A stretch of 64,000 bases of DNA from assembly GCF_001042695.1 (NCBI RefSeq), contig NZ_AP012334.1, forward strand, positions 1,054,001 through 1,118,000. The letters are read 5' to 3'. Positions 17,468-26,807 of this stretch are shown here, piece after piece (position 1 is the stretch's first letter; each line of letters begins with the position of its first letter). Source of the stretch: Scardovia inopinata JCM 12537. Its GTDB lineage: Bacteria; Actinomycetota; Actinomycetes; Actinomycetales; Bifidobacteriaceae. Under the pieces are notes generated by a model. The model made no database searches and was not told where the DNA came from. It was given only the letters and a program-made list of their open reading frames with translations. The position numbers and the translations under genes were made by a program.

Positions 17468-18817
17468 TTACTTGACTGAAGCCAGAGTATCAACAATGTA
17501 GTTGTTGATGGTAGCCTTGACAGACTCCAGGTGGTCGGACCTGGTTGCAGCAATCAGATCTGCCTGGGGCTTGTCCAGAGCATACTCTTCCAGGCTGGCA
17601 AGGCTTGCAGCCCCATCCTCCACTCTCTTGCCAATACCGGAGTCGAAGGAGCTGTAACGGTCAGCCTGAAGATTCTCAATGAACTTGTCTTCGTGCATCC
17701 GGTCAGCAACCAGAAGGCCGGCAGCATAAGCATCCATACCAGCAACATGAGTCCGGAAAAGATCCTCAGGAGAGAAGGATGAGCGGCGGGGCTTGGCATC
17801 AAAGTTCAGACCACCATGAGGTCCAATAGAACCAGCAGCCAGGACTTCCCACATAACAGCAACAGTTTCATACAGATCAGTGGGGAATTCATCCATGTCC
17901 CAGCCAATGAGTTTGTCGCCCTGGTTGGCATCCAGAGATCCCAGGAAGCCATTCTCGCGGGCTACCCTAATTTCATGTTGGTAGGTGTGCATAGCCAGGT
18001 TGGCATGGTTGCCCTCCAGATTCAGCTTGAACACATCGTCCAGATCATAAGTCTTGAGGAAGGCAATAGTAGTGGAAGCATCAAAATCATACTGATGCAT
18101 GGTAGGTTCCTTGGCCTTGGGTTCAATAAGGAACTGGGCATCAAAGCCAATCTCCTGAGCATAGTCGTGGCACATGTGAAAGAAGGCGGCCATATGTTCC
18201 TGTTCCCTCTTCATCTGAGTATTCCACAGATTCTCATAACCTTCACGGCCGCCCCAGAAAACGTAGTTTTCAGCTCCCAGCCTCTTGCCGATTTCCAGGC
18301 TGTGCTTGAGCTGGGCCGCTGAGTAAGCGAAAATATCAGCAAACGGTGAAGTGGAAGCTCCATCCACAAAACGTGGATTGGTAAACAGTGATGATGTGTT
18401 CCACAGGAGCTTAACACCTGTGGACTTCATGTTCTCTTCAATCTTATCTACCACTTTGTCCAGGTTGGCGTTGGTCTGACGGAGGGTATCTCCTTCGGGA
18501 GCCAGATCGCGGTCATGGAAGCAGAAATAGTTGACTCCCAGTTTGGTGAAGAGCTCAAAAGCATAGTCAACCTTGGCCAAGGCCTGATCCATAGGGTCAG
18601 TGTACTTGTAATAGGGCCGCTGGGCAGTTCCGGTTCCAAAAGGATCGACCAGTTCCTGATTGAAGGTATGCCACCAGGCAACGGCAAAGCGCAGCCAATC
18701 CTTCATTTTTTTGCCGGCCACTACCTTCTCCGGGTCATAATAATGAAAACCTAAAGACTCAGAAGGTCCTTGCGAACGGCCGACATACTCGATTTTATCT
18801 ACATTCCACAAATCCAT
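17468..18817 (-). CDS. xylA: Xylose isomerase
   Basis: Converts D-xylose to D-xylulose, the step before XylB. At 449 residues it is a class II enzyme. Visible motifs: [15 protein letters not shown] (catalytic His with Asp), [34 protein letters not shown] (metal ligand Glu and catalytic Lys), [39 protein letters not shown] and [15 protein letters not shown]. The metal-binding Glu, Asp and His residues are all present. The start has AAAGGAGCC upstream (complement of 18820-18830). It is transcribed alone: promoter with operator upstream, strong terminator downstream. Confidence 0.97.
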   Translation of the reverse strand: MDLWNVDKIEYVGRSQGPSESLGFHYYDPEKVVAGKKMKDWLRFAVAWWHTFNQELVDPFGTGTAQRPYYKYTDPMDQALAKVDYAFELFTKLGVNYFCFHDRDLAPEGDTLRQTNANLDKVVDKIEENMKSTGVKLLWNTSSLFTNPRFVDGASTSPFADIFAYSAAQLKHSLEIGKRLGAENYVFWGGREGYENLWNTQMKREQEHMAAFFHMCHDYAQEIGFDAQFLIEPKAKEPTMHQYDFDASTTIAFLKTYDLDDVFKLNLEGNHANLAMHTYQHEIRVARENGFLGSLDANQGDKLIGWDMDEFPTDLYETVAVMWEVLAAGSIGPHGGLNFDAKPRRSSFSPEDLFRTHVAGMDAYAAGLLVADRMHEDKFIENLQADRYSSFDSGIGKRVEDGAASLASLEEYALDKPQADLIAATRSDHLESVKATINNYIVDTLASVK

Positions 18818-18932
18818 GAAAGGCTCCTTTGCTCAGGGAATTTGGTTAATTTTTGTCTGCAGTGTGCCACCAGTCTGCTCTCAAAGGCAATGATGAGTTG
18901 CGCAGTGAGGGTAACTCCAGCGGACTGGAACT

Positions 18933-18976
18933 ATTGTATCCCCAGCCCAGCGACTTTGTCAATTCATTAAACTAAG
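18933..18976 (-). promoter_or_regulatory. xylA promoter with XylR-type operator
   Basis: On the minus strand -35 TTGACA (18957-18962), 18-bp spacer, -10 TACAAT (18933-18938). The operator 18952-18976 reads on the plus strand GACTTTGTCA, ATTCA, TTAAACTAAG and covers the -35, so binding should block the polymerase. It closely matches the transporter-operon site. Confidence 0.75.
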
Positions 18977-19123
18977 TCGGTCGTGTTGCCTTAATTTTAG
19001 GGAACACCCTGAGCTGAAACAACTTGAACGGTACAGCCCGAACAGTAAAATAAAAGCGTTGGCACAAGCCCACTCCTGATATGTCATGGGGCATGTCAGA
19101 GACAATTCCCTAAGGGAGATTAT

Positions 19124-20179
19124 ATGACAGTTAAAATTGGTATTAACGGCTTTGGCCGTATTGGTCGTCTTGCTTTCCGCCGCATCTTCGAGTTGCAGGA
19201 AAAGGGCGGCGAGGCAAACGACATTGAAGTCGCCGCAATCAATGATTTGACAACGCCTTCCATGCTTGCTTATCTGCTCAAGTACGACAGCAGCCAGGGC
19301 CCCTTCCGTCACGTTGACGGAACCCCGGTGAAGGTTTCTTCCACCGACACCGCCCTGGTGGTTGAAGGTAAGGAATATCCCGTTTATGCTGAGAAGGATG
19401 CAAACAACATCCCCTGGGTCAAGAACGATGGAGTTGAGTACGTTCTTGAATGCACCGGCTTCTACACTTCTGCTGAGAAGAGCCAGGCTCATCTGAATGC
19501 AGGCGCCAAAAAAGTTCTGATTTCTGCTCCTGCCAAGGATGACACTACTCCAACCGTGGTTTACGGTGTCAACCAGGATATCCTCAAGGCATCTGATAAC
19601 ATCGTCTCTGCAGGATCCTGCACCACTAACTCTCTGGCAGCTATGGTGAAGACCCTGGACGATAATTGGGGTGTCAAGATTGGTTTCATGACCACTATTC
19701 ACGCCTACACCGGCACTCAGATGATTCTTGATGGACCTCGTTATTCCAAGGCCCGCAACAATCGTGCTGCTGCCGTGAACACTATTCCTCACAGCACCGG
19801 TGCAGCTAAGGCTATTGGCAAGGTTGTTCCTTCCGTTGACGGCAAGCTTCAGGGCCACGCTCAGCGTGTTCAGGTTACCGATGGTTCCATCACCGAGCTG
19901 ACTGTTGAGCTGGAGAAGAAAGTTACCGTAGATGAGATCAACGCAGAATTCAAAAAGAGGTTTGAGAACTGCGAATACTACGGTTACAATGCTGATGGCA
20001 TCGTCTCTTCTGACATCATTGGTGACACCCACGGTGGCGTTTTCGATCCCACTCAAACTGTAGTCAATACTGCTGGTGACAATCAGCTGGTTCAGACTGT
20101 TGCCTTCTATGACAACGAGTACGGATTCACCTGCAACATGATCCGCACTCTCCTCTACTTCGCCGAACTGGCTGAGTAG
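19124..20179 (+). CDS. gap: Glyceraldehyde-3-phosphate dehydrogenase
   Basis: Oxidises and phosphorylates glyceraldehyde 3-phosphate with NAD, the trunk step after the phosphoketolase pathway in these bacteria. 351 residues: NAD-binding [15 protein letters not shown] at the N-terminus, active site [15 protein letters not shown] with the catalytic Cys, [12 protein letters not shown] with the catalytic His, and the C-terminal [18 protein letters not shown]. The usual SNASCTTN is here SAGSCTTN, a minor change. The start has AAGGGAG upstream. Codon use is strongly biased, as expected for a highly expressed gene. A GC-rich hairpin follows at 20239-20266. Confidence 0.97.
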   Translation: MTVKIGINGFGRIGRLAFRRIFELQEKGGEANDIEVAAINDLTTPSMLAYLLKYDSSQGPFRHVDGTPVKVSSTDTALVVEGKEYPVYAEKDANNIPWVKNDGVEYVLECTGFYTSAEKSQAHLNAGAKKVLISAPAKDDTTPTVVYGVNQDILKASDNIVSAGSCTTNSLAAMVKTLDDNWGVKIGFMTTIHAYTGTQMILDGPRYSKARNNRAAAVNTIPHSTGAAKAIGKVVPSVDGKLQGHAQRVQVTDGSITELTVELEKKVTVDEINAEFKKRFENCEYYGYNADGIVSSDIIGDTHGGVFDPTQTVVNTAGDNQLVQTVAFYDNEYGFTCNMIRTLLYFAELAE

Positions 20180-20238
20180 ACCATAGCTGACAAAGCGATG
20201 CAGTAATTCCGCAGACTTTTCTGCGCAGCTTACTGATC

Positions 20239-20266
20239 AGGGTCCCACTCTACAAGGTGGGACCCT
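20239..20266 (+). terminator. Hairpin after gap
   Basis: AGGGTCCCAC (20239-20248) and GTGGGACCCT (20257-20266) form a perfect 10-bp stem with an 8-nt loop. The tail is not T-rich, but it is the only strong hairpin between gap and the epimerase gene. Confidence 0.65.
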
Positions 20267-20355
20267 CCTGTATACGGGCCCTTACAGAGGCATCTTCCCA
20301 TCGCCCTGGTAGTCAGCACCAATGCTATACACATTAGACAAGGGAGTAAGTATCT

Positions 20356-21315
20356 ATGACAGATTCAGAACGACCTCCCCGTTCAGGAGAGCAGTATCTC
20401 ATCTCTTGTGGAGATTATCAGGCAGTCATTAGCCAACAGGGAGCTGCCCTGCGCCGTCTAGATTGGCGCGGTCAGGAGCTTATTGTTCCTTTTGATCCCA
20501 ATAAGCCAGTCCCCACCTGCCACGGTCAGCTCCTGATTCCCTTCCCCAACCGGGTGGAGGATGGAGAATACACCTTCGAGGGCAGGCATTACGAGCTGCC
20601 TCTTGACGAACATGAGCGCCGCAATGCCATTCATGGGTACGGATATCGCCACCCGTGGAAACTGGAGGAAAAAACGCCGTCAAGAGTAAAGCTCAGCTGG
20701 CGGACTCCCAATATGGCTGGCTATCCTTTTGACCTGACCGTGACTGCCCTTTATGAGGTGACTGCTGATGGGCTTTCTGTTACTGTTGCGGCTCATAATT
20801 ATGGAGAGCTCAATGCCCCCTGGGCTTGTGCCATTCATCCCTGGCTGGCGAACGGCAAGCACAAGGTGGGAGACGCCATTGATGCTGACAATGCTTTATG
20901 CCGACTCCAGCTGCCAGCCCGCACCCATGTCAGGGTTAATGACCGACTCCTACCCATCGGTACCGAATCTGTGGATGGAACCCGCTACGATCTGCGGGAA
21001 GGAGCCAGATTTGAGGGTCAGGCTTTTGATGATGCCTGGACCGATCTGGATCATGCTGCTGACGGAACAGTGACTGCTGTGTTCACCCGGCCTGATGGCA
21101 TTGAAGTCAGCCTGACCGGAGACGACACTATCACATCTTTCCAGGTCTGCACCGGAAGCGGCTTCCCAGAAGCAACAAAACCCGCCGGCGTAGCCGTAGA
21201 ACCTCAGACAGCGTATGCCAACGCCTTCAACAGCGGAATCGATCTGATTGTCATTAAACCTGGTGCAGAAACAAGAACCAGGGTACAATTCAGCGCTACG
21301 ACAGTTAAGCAGTAA
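20356..21315 (+). CDS. Aldose 1-epimerase family protein
   Basis: 319 residues of the GalM/YeaD-like fold, interconverting the anomers of free or phosphorylated sugars in the cytoplasm. Motifs: LRRLDWRGQELIVPF, QLLIPFPNRVEDGEYTFEG, AIHGYGYRHPWKLEE (catalytic His region), ACAIHPWLANG (second His) and VEPQTAYANAFNSG (catalytic Glu). This group is the L-fucose/rhamnose-type or general aldose mutarotase seen in actinobacteria; the sugar is not determined. GGGAG lies about 9 nt before the ATG. It stands next to gap on the same strand but beyond a hairpin. Confidence 0.88.
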   Translation: MTDSERPPRSGEQYLISCGDYQAVISQQGAALRRLDWRGQELIVPFDPNKPVPTCHGQLLIPFPNRVEDGEYTFEGRHYELPLDEHERRNAIHGYGYRHPWKLEEKTPSRVKLSWRTPNMAGYPFDLTVTALYEVTADGLSVTVAAHNYGELNAPWACAIHPWLANGKHKVGDAIDADNALCRLQLPARTHVRVNDRLLPIGTESVDGTRYDLREGARFEGQAFDDAWTDLDHAADGTVTAVFTRPDGIEVSLTGDDTITSFQVCTGSGFPEATKPAGVAVEPQTAYANAFNSGIDLIVIKPGAETRTRVQFSATTVKQ

Positions 21316-21411
21316 GACTTTCTAAAATGACAGAAGTCTTACTGTCTCACTTATATGTGATAATTCCAAAGGCTGATTTTTTACCAGTTGACCCTTACAC
21401 AAGGAGGACCT

Positions 21412-21486
21412 ATGGGAAAGCGTGGACGCATGCGCCGCGAGCGCCGCAAGAAGGCCGCAAATCATGGCAAAAGGCCTAATGCCTAA
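21412..21486 (+). CDS. 24-residue ribosomal protein, bL37 type
   Basis: MGKRGRMRRERRKKAANHGK followed by RPNA. The ribosome site AAGGAGGACCT before ATG 21412 is near perfect. The length, the Arg/Lys run and the ANHGKRPN ending match the small actinobacterial large-subunit protein bL37 found in mycobacterial ribosome structures, from memory of the family. A strong terminator follows at 21541. The gene is monocistronic and is too short for routine ORF finding. Confidence 0.8.
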   Translation: MGKRGRMRRERRKKAANHGKRPNA

Positions 21487-21540
21487 GCAGGTGATTCACG
21501 GCAGCATTATTAATGTATGTTATTAATGTTTCTACTATTT

Positions 21541-21580
21541 AAGGCTCTGTACAAGTAGTACAGAGCCTTATCTTATGCGT
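21541..21580 (+). terminator. Rho-independent terminator after the bL37 gene
   Basis: AAGGCTCTGTAC (21541-21552) and GTACAGAGCCTT (21558-21569) form a perfect 12-bp stem with loop AAGTA, followed by ATCTTATGCGT. It may also serve the converging gene at 21624. Confidence 0.85.
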
Positions 21581-21623
21581 CTTATGCTTATCTTATGTAT
21601 CTTTATGCTTGTTTTTATTCTTC

Positions 21624-22001
21624 CTAGCAGCATTCCCCCGAACAGAGCTGCTCCAGCTGACTGTACAGCTGATCATGAATGGATTCTGGGACCTGATCAG
21701 GCCGTAAAACCCGCTTCATACAATCGATCATAACTTTTTCCGCAATATCATCAAGATCCTGCGCATTAAAACAGGATTGACAGTCACACATGACCCGCTC
21801 AATCACAGCTGAGGCAGGAACATACCGAACGTCAGAGGTTCCCCTGACAGTGCTGCGGCGGACAGCATGCCGAACTATCCCACATTCATAGGAAAAACGA
21901 GAGTCATCAATATGAGTTTTCACTCGTCTAACACAGGTGACCTGAGTTTGGAATCCCCGACTGGCAGTCACCTTGCGGCCCTGACGTATATAGGTAATCA
22001 T
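21624..22001 (-). CDS. Cys-rich protein downstream of sigH, possible anti-sigma factor
   Basis: 125 residues ending in SGECC, with CDCQSC in the middle and a C-terminal part (IDCMKRVLRPDQVPESIHDQ) that resembles the second half of RsrA-type zinc anti-sigma factors. It sits directly after the ECF sigma gene, where RsrA/RshA genes are found. However, the canonical His-x3-Cys-x2-Cys is not present: the residue four before CQSC is Val. The N-terminal part (RQGRKVTASRGFQTQVTC, RRVKTHIDDSRFSYECGIVR) looks like a beta-rich module I do not recognise. So it is either a diverged anti-sigma factor or an unrelated conserved gene. Confidence 0.6.
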   Translation of the reverse strand: MITYIRQGRKVTASRGFQTQVTCVRRVKTHIDDSRFSYECGIVRHAVRRSTVRGTSDVRYVPASAVIERVMCDCQSCFNAQDLDDIAEKVMIDCMKRVLRPDQVPESIHDQLYSQLEQLCSGECC

Positions 22002-22180
22002 TTCTTTTCCTCGCCTTGTTCTGTAAGCTGTTCGTACTCTCTACGCCTGACATAACGGTACTTTCTTTTACTTTTTAACTGAACTTGTGTTTCTTTCTTC
22101 CCCGTTTACATTCTTATTCTCAATGAGTGAAAATTTACCCTCTTCCACCTCAGTCAACTGTCACCTTCCTCAGTCAGTTA

Positions 22181-22843
22181 TCACCTCTCCTCTCCCTTCT
22201 CCTCCTTTTCCTTATCGGTTTCTTTACTTATGTCCTTGCCGGAAGCTGCCCCTGACTTTTTCAAATGTACCCGGGAATACCCTCTTTCCATAGCATAGGA
22301 TTCCAACTCTTTTTTCAGCTGGGACCGGGCTCTGTTCAGCCGGCTCATCACGGTTCCAATCTTGATCCCCAGCTCATCGGCAACCTCCTGATAGCTCTTG
22401 CCATCAATCGCAGCGGCAATAAAAACATTACGGCGTTCAGGAGATAACTTATTCAGAGCAGTCATAATTTCTTCAGGAGCGTATGCATCAATATAGGTTT
22501 CTTCAGCTGATTTTAAGCCCTCTCCTGTATGCTCTGAAGCGGAGTAAATATCCCAGTCATTGTATTCGCCGCTTTCTCCATTAGCCCTCTTAGGGCTGCG
22601 CTTGGCCTTTTGATATTGGTTAAAAAAGAGATTGCGCTCAATGGTTGTCATCCAGGCAGCAAAATTGGTTCCCTGCTGGAAGGAATCGAAATGTTTGAAC
22701 CCCCGTTCAAAAGTATCCTGAACCAGATCCTGAGCATCTTCAGGATTGTTGGTCAACTTCATGGCATAACGATAAAGGTTATCGATCAGCGGGGTGACCA
22801 GCTCTTGGAATGACTCATGCTTATCTGTCGTACTTTCTGCCAC
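22181..22843 (-). CDS. sigH: ECF RNA polymerase sigma factor, SigH/SigR type
   Basis: 220 residues. Region 2 has LYRYAMKLTNNPEDAQDLVQ and RGFKHFDSFQQGTNFAAWMT; region 4 has LSPERRNVFIAAAIDGKSYQ and ADELGIKIGTVMSRLNRARS. The GTNFAAWM block is typical of the SigR/SigH group that controls thiol-oxidative and heat stress genes in actinobacteria. The C-terminus carries an unusual charged tail of about 25 residues (KETDKEKEEKGEER). The Cys-rich gene at 21624 follows on the same strand after 180 bp. Confidence 0.9.
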   Translation of the reverse strand: MAESTTDKHESFQELVTPLIDNLYRYAMKLTNNPEDAQDLVQDTFERGFKHFDSFQQGTNFAAWMTTIERNLFFNQYQKAKRSPKRANGESGEYNDWDIYSASEHTGEGLKSAEETYIDAYAPEEIMTALNKLSPERRNVFIAAAIDGKSYQEVADELGIKIGTVMSRLNRARSQLKKELESYAMERGYSRVHLKKSGAASGKDISKETDKEKEEKGEER

Positions 22844-22924
22844 ACTCTTATTCTTTCACACTCAGTGACCAAGCTGAAGAGGGCATGTCTGATTATCTTC
22901 CTCTCAGACAGCTAGGATAGCAGT

Positions 22925-23773
22925 ATGGAAATCACGATTGCTGAAGTACTTGATTCTCTTCCGGCACAAAGCCTGGATACTCCCCTGAAGGAGTCCTTCC
23001 TCCTCGGATTTGACACGGAGACAACCGGAACCCGGGCAGGCAAAGACGCCATTGTCTCAGCCAGTCTGGTTCTGCGCAATCCAGCCCTGGGATTTAACGG
23101 AGATTCTACCCAGGATTGGATTATCAACCCGGGTATTCCTATGAATCCCAGAGCAAGCCAGGTCAATGGTTTTACCGATGATTATCTGAGAGAGCATGGA
23201 GCAAACCAGGCTGATTCTATTGCCCTTATTGCCAACAGTATTATTAAAGCACAAATCCGCAATATCCCTCTTCTTGCCTACAATGCCCCCTTCGACATCA
23301 CCATGCTTAATGGAGATCTGCAGAAGCTTGGCCAGGAAACTCTGGCTGGTCAGCTCCTGGTAGCTGATCAGACCGGCAATGACTCCAGCTGGAGCTCTAA
23401 GAGTGACTCCGAGAGTAACTCCAATAGTGAGGACGAGCAGGAAAAGAACAAAAAGCGGGAACTCTTGATTGTCGATCCCCTGGTTATTGATCGGGCTCTG
23501 TCCCACCGATCAGGAAAACGAACCCTGACGGATACAACTTACTATTATGGGGTTCAACCCCACGGATCCTTCCACGATGCCACGGCGGACACTATTGCTG
23601 CTGTTGATTTGATTGCCCCCATCAGTGAAGCCTATCCACAGGCTGGCGATCTTCCCGTTGGTCAGCTTATGGACTGGCAGCGGCGGGCTCACCAGGCCTG
23701 GAAGAAGCAGTTCAACGATTATCTGCTCTCCAGGGGCCGGAAACCGGTTACCGATTCCTGGTTCCCCAGATAA
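22925..23773 (+). CDS. DnaQ-like 3'-5' exonuclease (DEDDh family)
   Basis: 282 residues. Exo I is LLGFDTETTGTRAG (Asp and Glu), Exo II is LLAYNAPFDITMLN (Asp), and Exo III is GSFHDATADTIAAVD (His and Asp). RNase T/DNA polymerase III epsilon fold; the substrate may be DNA or RNA ends. A Ser/Asn/Asp/Glu-rich insertion (about residues 155-178, DSSWSSKSDSESNSNSED) lies between Exo II and III and looks like a loop expansion. It is divergent from sigH with 80 bp between the starts. Confidence 0.9.
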   Translation: MEITIAEVLDSLPAQSLDTPLKESFLLGFDTETTGTRAGKDAIVSASLVLRNPALGFNGDSTQDWIINPGIPMNPRASQVNGFTDDYLREHGANQADSIALIANSIIKAQIRNIPLLAYNAPFDITMLNGDLQKLGQETLAGQLLVADQTGNDSSWSSKSDSESNSNSEDEQEKNKKRELLIVDPLVIDRALSHRSGKRTLTDTTYYYGVQPHGSFHDATADTIAAVDLIAPISEAYPQAGDLPVGQLMDWQRRAHQAWKKQFNDYLLSRGRKPVTDSWFPR

Positions 23774-23835
23774 AGGTTTGAGTTAGACCATCGCAGGTTG
23801 TATCGACCTTACAGCGAAGTTGCATCGACCGTGCA

Positions 23836-25026
23836 TCAGATCAGATTGAGAATTGCCGACACCGCCTTTTCAGCCTGATCGGCACTGACTTCAGTAGGCA
23901 GACACACTATGCGCTGACTGTAAGAGGAAGCGACAGGCAGGGAAGAGGGGTCGAGAGGGATCCGGTAAATTCCTTCGAATCCTTTGGTTATTCCTGGAAA
24001 GAGCTGGGGACGATACCAGCGTTCAGCCAAAATTCCGCGGGCACGAACAGCTGCAACCGCCCTTTCCGCTACTTCCTCGTTTGCCATAAGAACAGGGTAC
24101 CGAAGCAGAGGTGCAGCCTCTGCTCCTGCTGCGCAAGCAGGGATTTCAATACCTTTCTTATTCTGCAGAAGAGAAGTGTAAGTGGACACTATACTCTTTC
24201 TGGCATTTTCATTGGCTTTGAGCCTCTTCAGCTGCCTCATTGCCTTCCGGTTCATCCAGGGCTTGGACCGGTAGGGCTTGTATTCCAGCTCTCCTCTCAT
24301 TTCAGTATCGCTGATGGGAGGTTCATACATGCGCAGATTGGTAAGAGTCTTCCTCAGGGAAGATCCCACTGTTCCCATTCGTGACAGGAGTCGGTTCTGA
24401 TTTACATAAGCCCGGGTTACTAAATTGATCCTCAGACTGATTGGTTCCAGACTGCTCAGCTTCATCCTGATAACCCTGTCCAGCTCAGGCGACCGTTCTT
24501 TAAGGCGAGGATTGACCCAGATGGCTCCCCCAAAGCGGGTATCGAGCATTTTTTCCACTCCGAATGAATACACAGTTATATCGGCCAGGGGATCTCCCGC
24601 TTTATCACGTCCCATGTGGCCAACACAGTGAGCGCAGTCTTCCATGAGCAAAGGACGGTGATTGCCAAAATCCTCCACCATTTTTTCCTTTGTCTCCTGC
24701 ATGCCAGTTGAATCTATAATCCCAAAGGTATGCTGGCGGACTACAGCCCTTGTTTGCTTGTTGACAGGCAAAGGATTGGCCAAACTCAGGCTCTTGGGAT
24801 CAATATCGGCATAGACCGGAGTAAGACCAGCCTGAATGATGGGATCTACAGCGGTGATGCAGGTAAAGGTCTGAGTGAGAACCTGTCCCGATCCCTGAAC
24901 GCTTTTCAGAGCTTCAAAGACCACTTCCATCCCATACCGGGCCTTGAAAACCAGGTACCAGTCCCCTATGCGTGTGTGTGTATATTGTGCCAAAACTTTC
25001 TGGAGTGACTGCGTATGACCTATCAT
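23836..25026 (-). CDS. DegT/DnrJ/EryC1/StrS family PLP-dependent enzyme
   Basis: 396 residues from ATG 25026, which has GAGG 6-7 nt upstream; the frame continues 41 codons further without a ribosome site. Fold type I aminotransferase features: GQVLTQTFTCITAVDPI, GLTPVYADIDPKSLS, LLMEDCAHCVGHMG (Asp that holds the PLP nitrogen), and SFGVEKMLDTRFGGAI (Schiff-base Lys). Family members make amino sugars for surface polysaccharides. Here it is divergent from the murE-ligase-FemAB operon, so a cell-envelope role is plausible. The substrate is unknown. Confidence 0.85.
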   Translation of the reverse strand: MIGHTQSLQKVLAQYTHTRIGDWYLVFKARYGMEVVFEALKSVQGSGQVLTQTFTCITAVDPIIQAGLTPVYADIDPKSLSLANPLPVNKQTRAVVRQHTFGIIDSTGMQETKEKMVEDFGNHRPLLMEDCAHCVGHMGRDKAGDPLADITVYSFGVEKMLDTRFGGAIWVNPRLKERSPELDRVIRMKLSSLEPISLRINLVTRAYVNQNRLLSRMGTVGSSLRKTLTNLRMYEPPISDTEMRGELEYKPYRSKPWMNRKAMRQLKRLKANENARKSIVSTYTSLLQNKKGIEIPACAAGAEAAPLLRYPVLMANEEVAERAVAAVRARGILAERWYRPQLFPGITKGFEGIYRIPLDPSSLPVASSYSQRIVCLPTEVSADQAEKAVSAILNLI

Positions 25027-25184
25027 CGTATCCTCATTTCCGGCGAGATTTCTACCATCAAGCCTAGCATAAACCTGCCTCTCAGGAGTAAAAGAAAAGA
25101 CTTTGTCGTCTGCGCGATGAAATACAGTAAGAAGTGCCCAAAAATGCACTGATTTTCACGGTTTTACCACTTTTTGAGGATGAT

Positions 25185-26807
25185 ATGACACATTCACCTG
25201 CTCCCAGCCCCTCTGACTATGTTCCGGGCAGTCTGACCCTAAGCACAGCCTGCACCATACTCAGGCAGCACGGTCTGCTGAAAGAATTAATTCACCAAGA
25301 CAGTTGGACAGATACTCCTGAGATATGGCCGGCCGAAACGGCAGGCATGACTTTTACCCGTATTTCTTATGATACCCGTCAGGTTGATGATCATACCCTC
25401 CTCTTTTGCAAGGGCCGTTTCCACAGCTCTTATCTGGATAAGGCAGATCAGGATGGTCTGCCCTGTTATGTGGCAGAAAATGACTACAGTCAGGTAACCC
25501 GGGCTATAGGAATAATCGTTACCGATATCAAAAAAGCCATGTCCCTGCTCAGTTCCGCATTTTACCGGTATCCAGCCAAAGAGATCACTGTAATTGGCAT
25601 AACGGGAACTAAAGGAAAAACAACTACAGCCTATTTCACCCATGCCATTCTCAATGCCTATACAGGAGGAAAAGCTGCCCTCCTGTCTTCCGTGGATAAT
25701 TGCCTTGATGGCCATACTTTTGTTGAATCTGACCTGACGACCCCCGAATCCCTGGATCTCTTCAGGATGATGCGGCAGGCAGTCAGTCAAGGAATGAAAT
25801 ACCTGATTATGGAGGTTTCCTCACAGGCATATAAGGTTGACCGGGTTTATGGCCTGACTTTTGCTCTGGGGGCTTTCCTTAATATTTCTCCCGACCATAT
25901 AAGTCCCATCGAACACCCGTCTTTTGAAGATTATTTCTACTGCAAGCGTCAGATTGCTCTTAACTCCTCTGCCCTGGTCCTCAACGCTGACATGGTTCAT
26001 TCCAGTCTGGTTACGCAAGACGCTGGCCTCAGGGGGATTCCGGTAACTACTTTCCGCCTGGAAAACAGCAACGCTGACAGAACTGCAGATCTGACCGTGA
26101 CCTCGATAAGGGAAGATAAGGGCGAATCTCCACAGTTTCAGGCCAGGCTGAAAGGGAAAGACCTGGGGAGATTCAGCCTGAGCATTCCCGGAGATTTCAA
26201 CGGGGCTAATGCGGCAGCAGCCCTGGCCCTGATATCTGCCTGCGGCCTGGATCTAACCAACCCCCATGTGCAGCAAGCCCTCCAGGCTATGGAAAAAGTC
26301 ACGATTGCCGGTCGAATGGAGATCTTCTCTTCCCCAGATAAATCTTTAGTAGGAATTGTTGATTATGCCCACAATGGTGTCAGTGCCTCAGTCCTCCTGG
26401 ATTATATCGATCAGGCATACGGCCGGCTGAACCCCCGCATTATTCTGGTTACCGGTTCTGCGGGGAACAAGGCTTATGACCGGCGTCAGGAAATTGTTGA
26501 AGCTGCCCAAAACAGGATTTCTCGCTTTATTTTTACCGAGGAAGATACCGATACTGAACCCATCATAGATATCTGCCAGCAGATGGATCAAGCAGTCAGC
26601 AACCCACAGGTGGAACATGGAATTATTCTCAGCCGTTCCCAGGCTCTACAAGAAGCCTTTCGAGATGGAAAAGAGCATGCCAGGCAGGGAAAAACGACGG
26701 TGATTGCAGCCATTGGTAAGGGAAATGAACGGTGGATTAAACATCTGAACAAGCATGTTGTCTACCAGGGTGACGACAGGATTATGAAAGGACTCCTTTA
26801 TGATTAA
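25185..26807 (+). CDS. murE: UDP-N-acetylmuramoyl-tripeptide synthetase (MurE)
   Basis: Adds the third residue of the peptidoglycan stem peptide to UDP-MurNAc-L-Ala-D-Glu with ATP. 540 residues from ATG 25185 (TGAGGA upstream). N-terminal UDP-binding domain with FTRISYDTRQVDDHTLLFC, intact P-loop VIGITGTKGKTTTAYF, LTTPESLDLFRMMRQ, LIMEVSSQAYKVDRV, ISPDHISPIEHPSFEDYF (carbamylated-Lys region YCKRQ), GDFNGANAAAALAL and a C-terminal domain with DYAHN. The specificity loop reads TEEDTDTEP, not DNPR, which argues against diaminopimelate and for L-lysine or L-ornithine. It lies outside the dcw cluster, first in an operon with an ATP-grasp ligase and two FemAB proteins. Confidence 0.92.
   Translation: MTHSPAPSPSDYVPGSLTLSTACTILRQHGLLKELIHQDSWTDTPEIWPAETAGMTFTRISYDTRQVDDHTLLFCKGRFHSSYLDKADQDGLPCYVAENDYSQVTRAIGIIVTDIKKAMSLLSSAFYRYPAKEITVIGITGTKGKTTTAYFTHAILNAYTGGKAALLSSVDNCLDGHTFVESDLTTPESLDLFRMMRQAVSQGMKYLIMEVSSQAYKVDRVYGLTFALGAFLNISPDHISPIEHPSFEDYFYCKRQIALNSSALVLNADMVHSSLVTQDAGLRGIPVTTFRLENSNADRTADLTVTSIREDKGESPQFQARLKGKDLGRFSLSIPGDFNGANAAAALALISACGLDLTNPHVQQALQAMEKVTIAGRMEIFSSPDKSLVGIVDYAHNGVSASVLLDYIDQAYGRLNPRIILVTGSAGNKAYDRRQEIVEAAQNRISRFIFTEEDTDTEPIIDICQQMDQAVSNPQVEHGIILSRSQALQEAFRDGKEHARQGKTTVIAAIGKGNERWIKHLNKHVVYQGDDRIMKGLLYD

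Noticed and set aside
18959-20056. Long minus-strand frame of 365 codons opposite gap
   Set aside because: It is the antisense shadow of gap, produced by its biased codon use; it has no ribosome site or family motifs.
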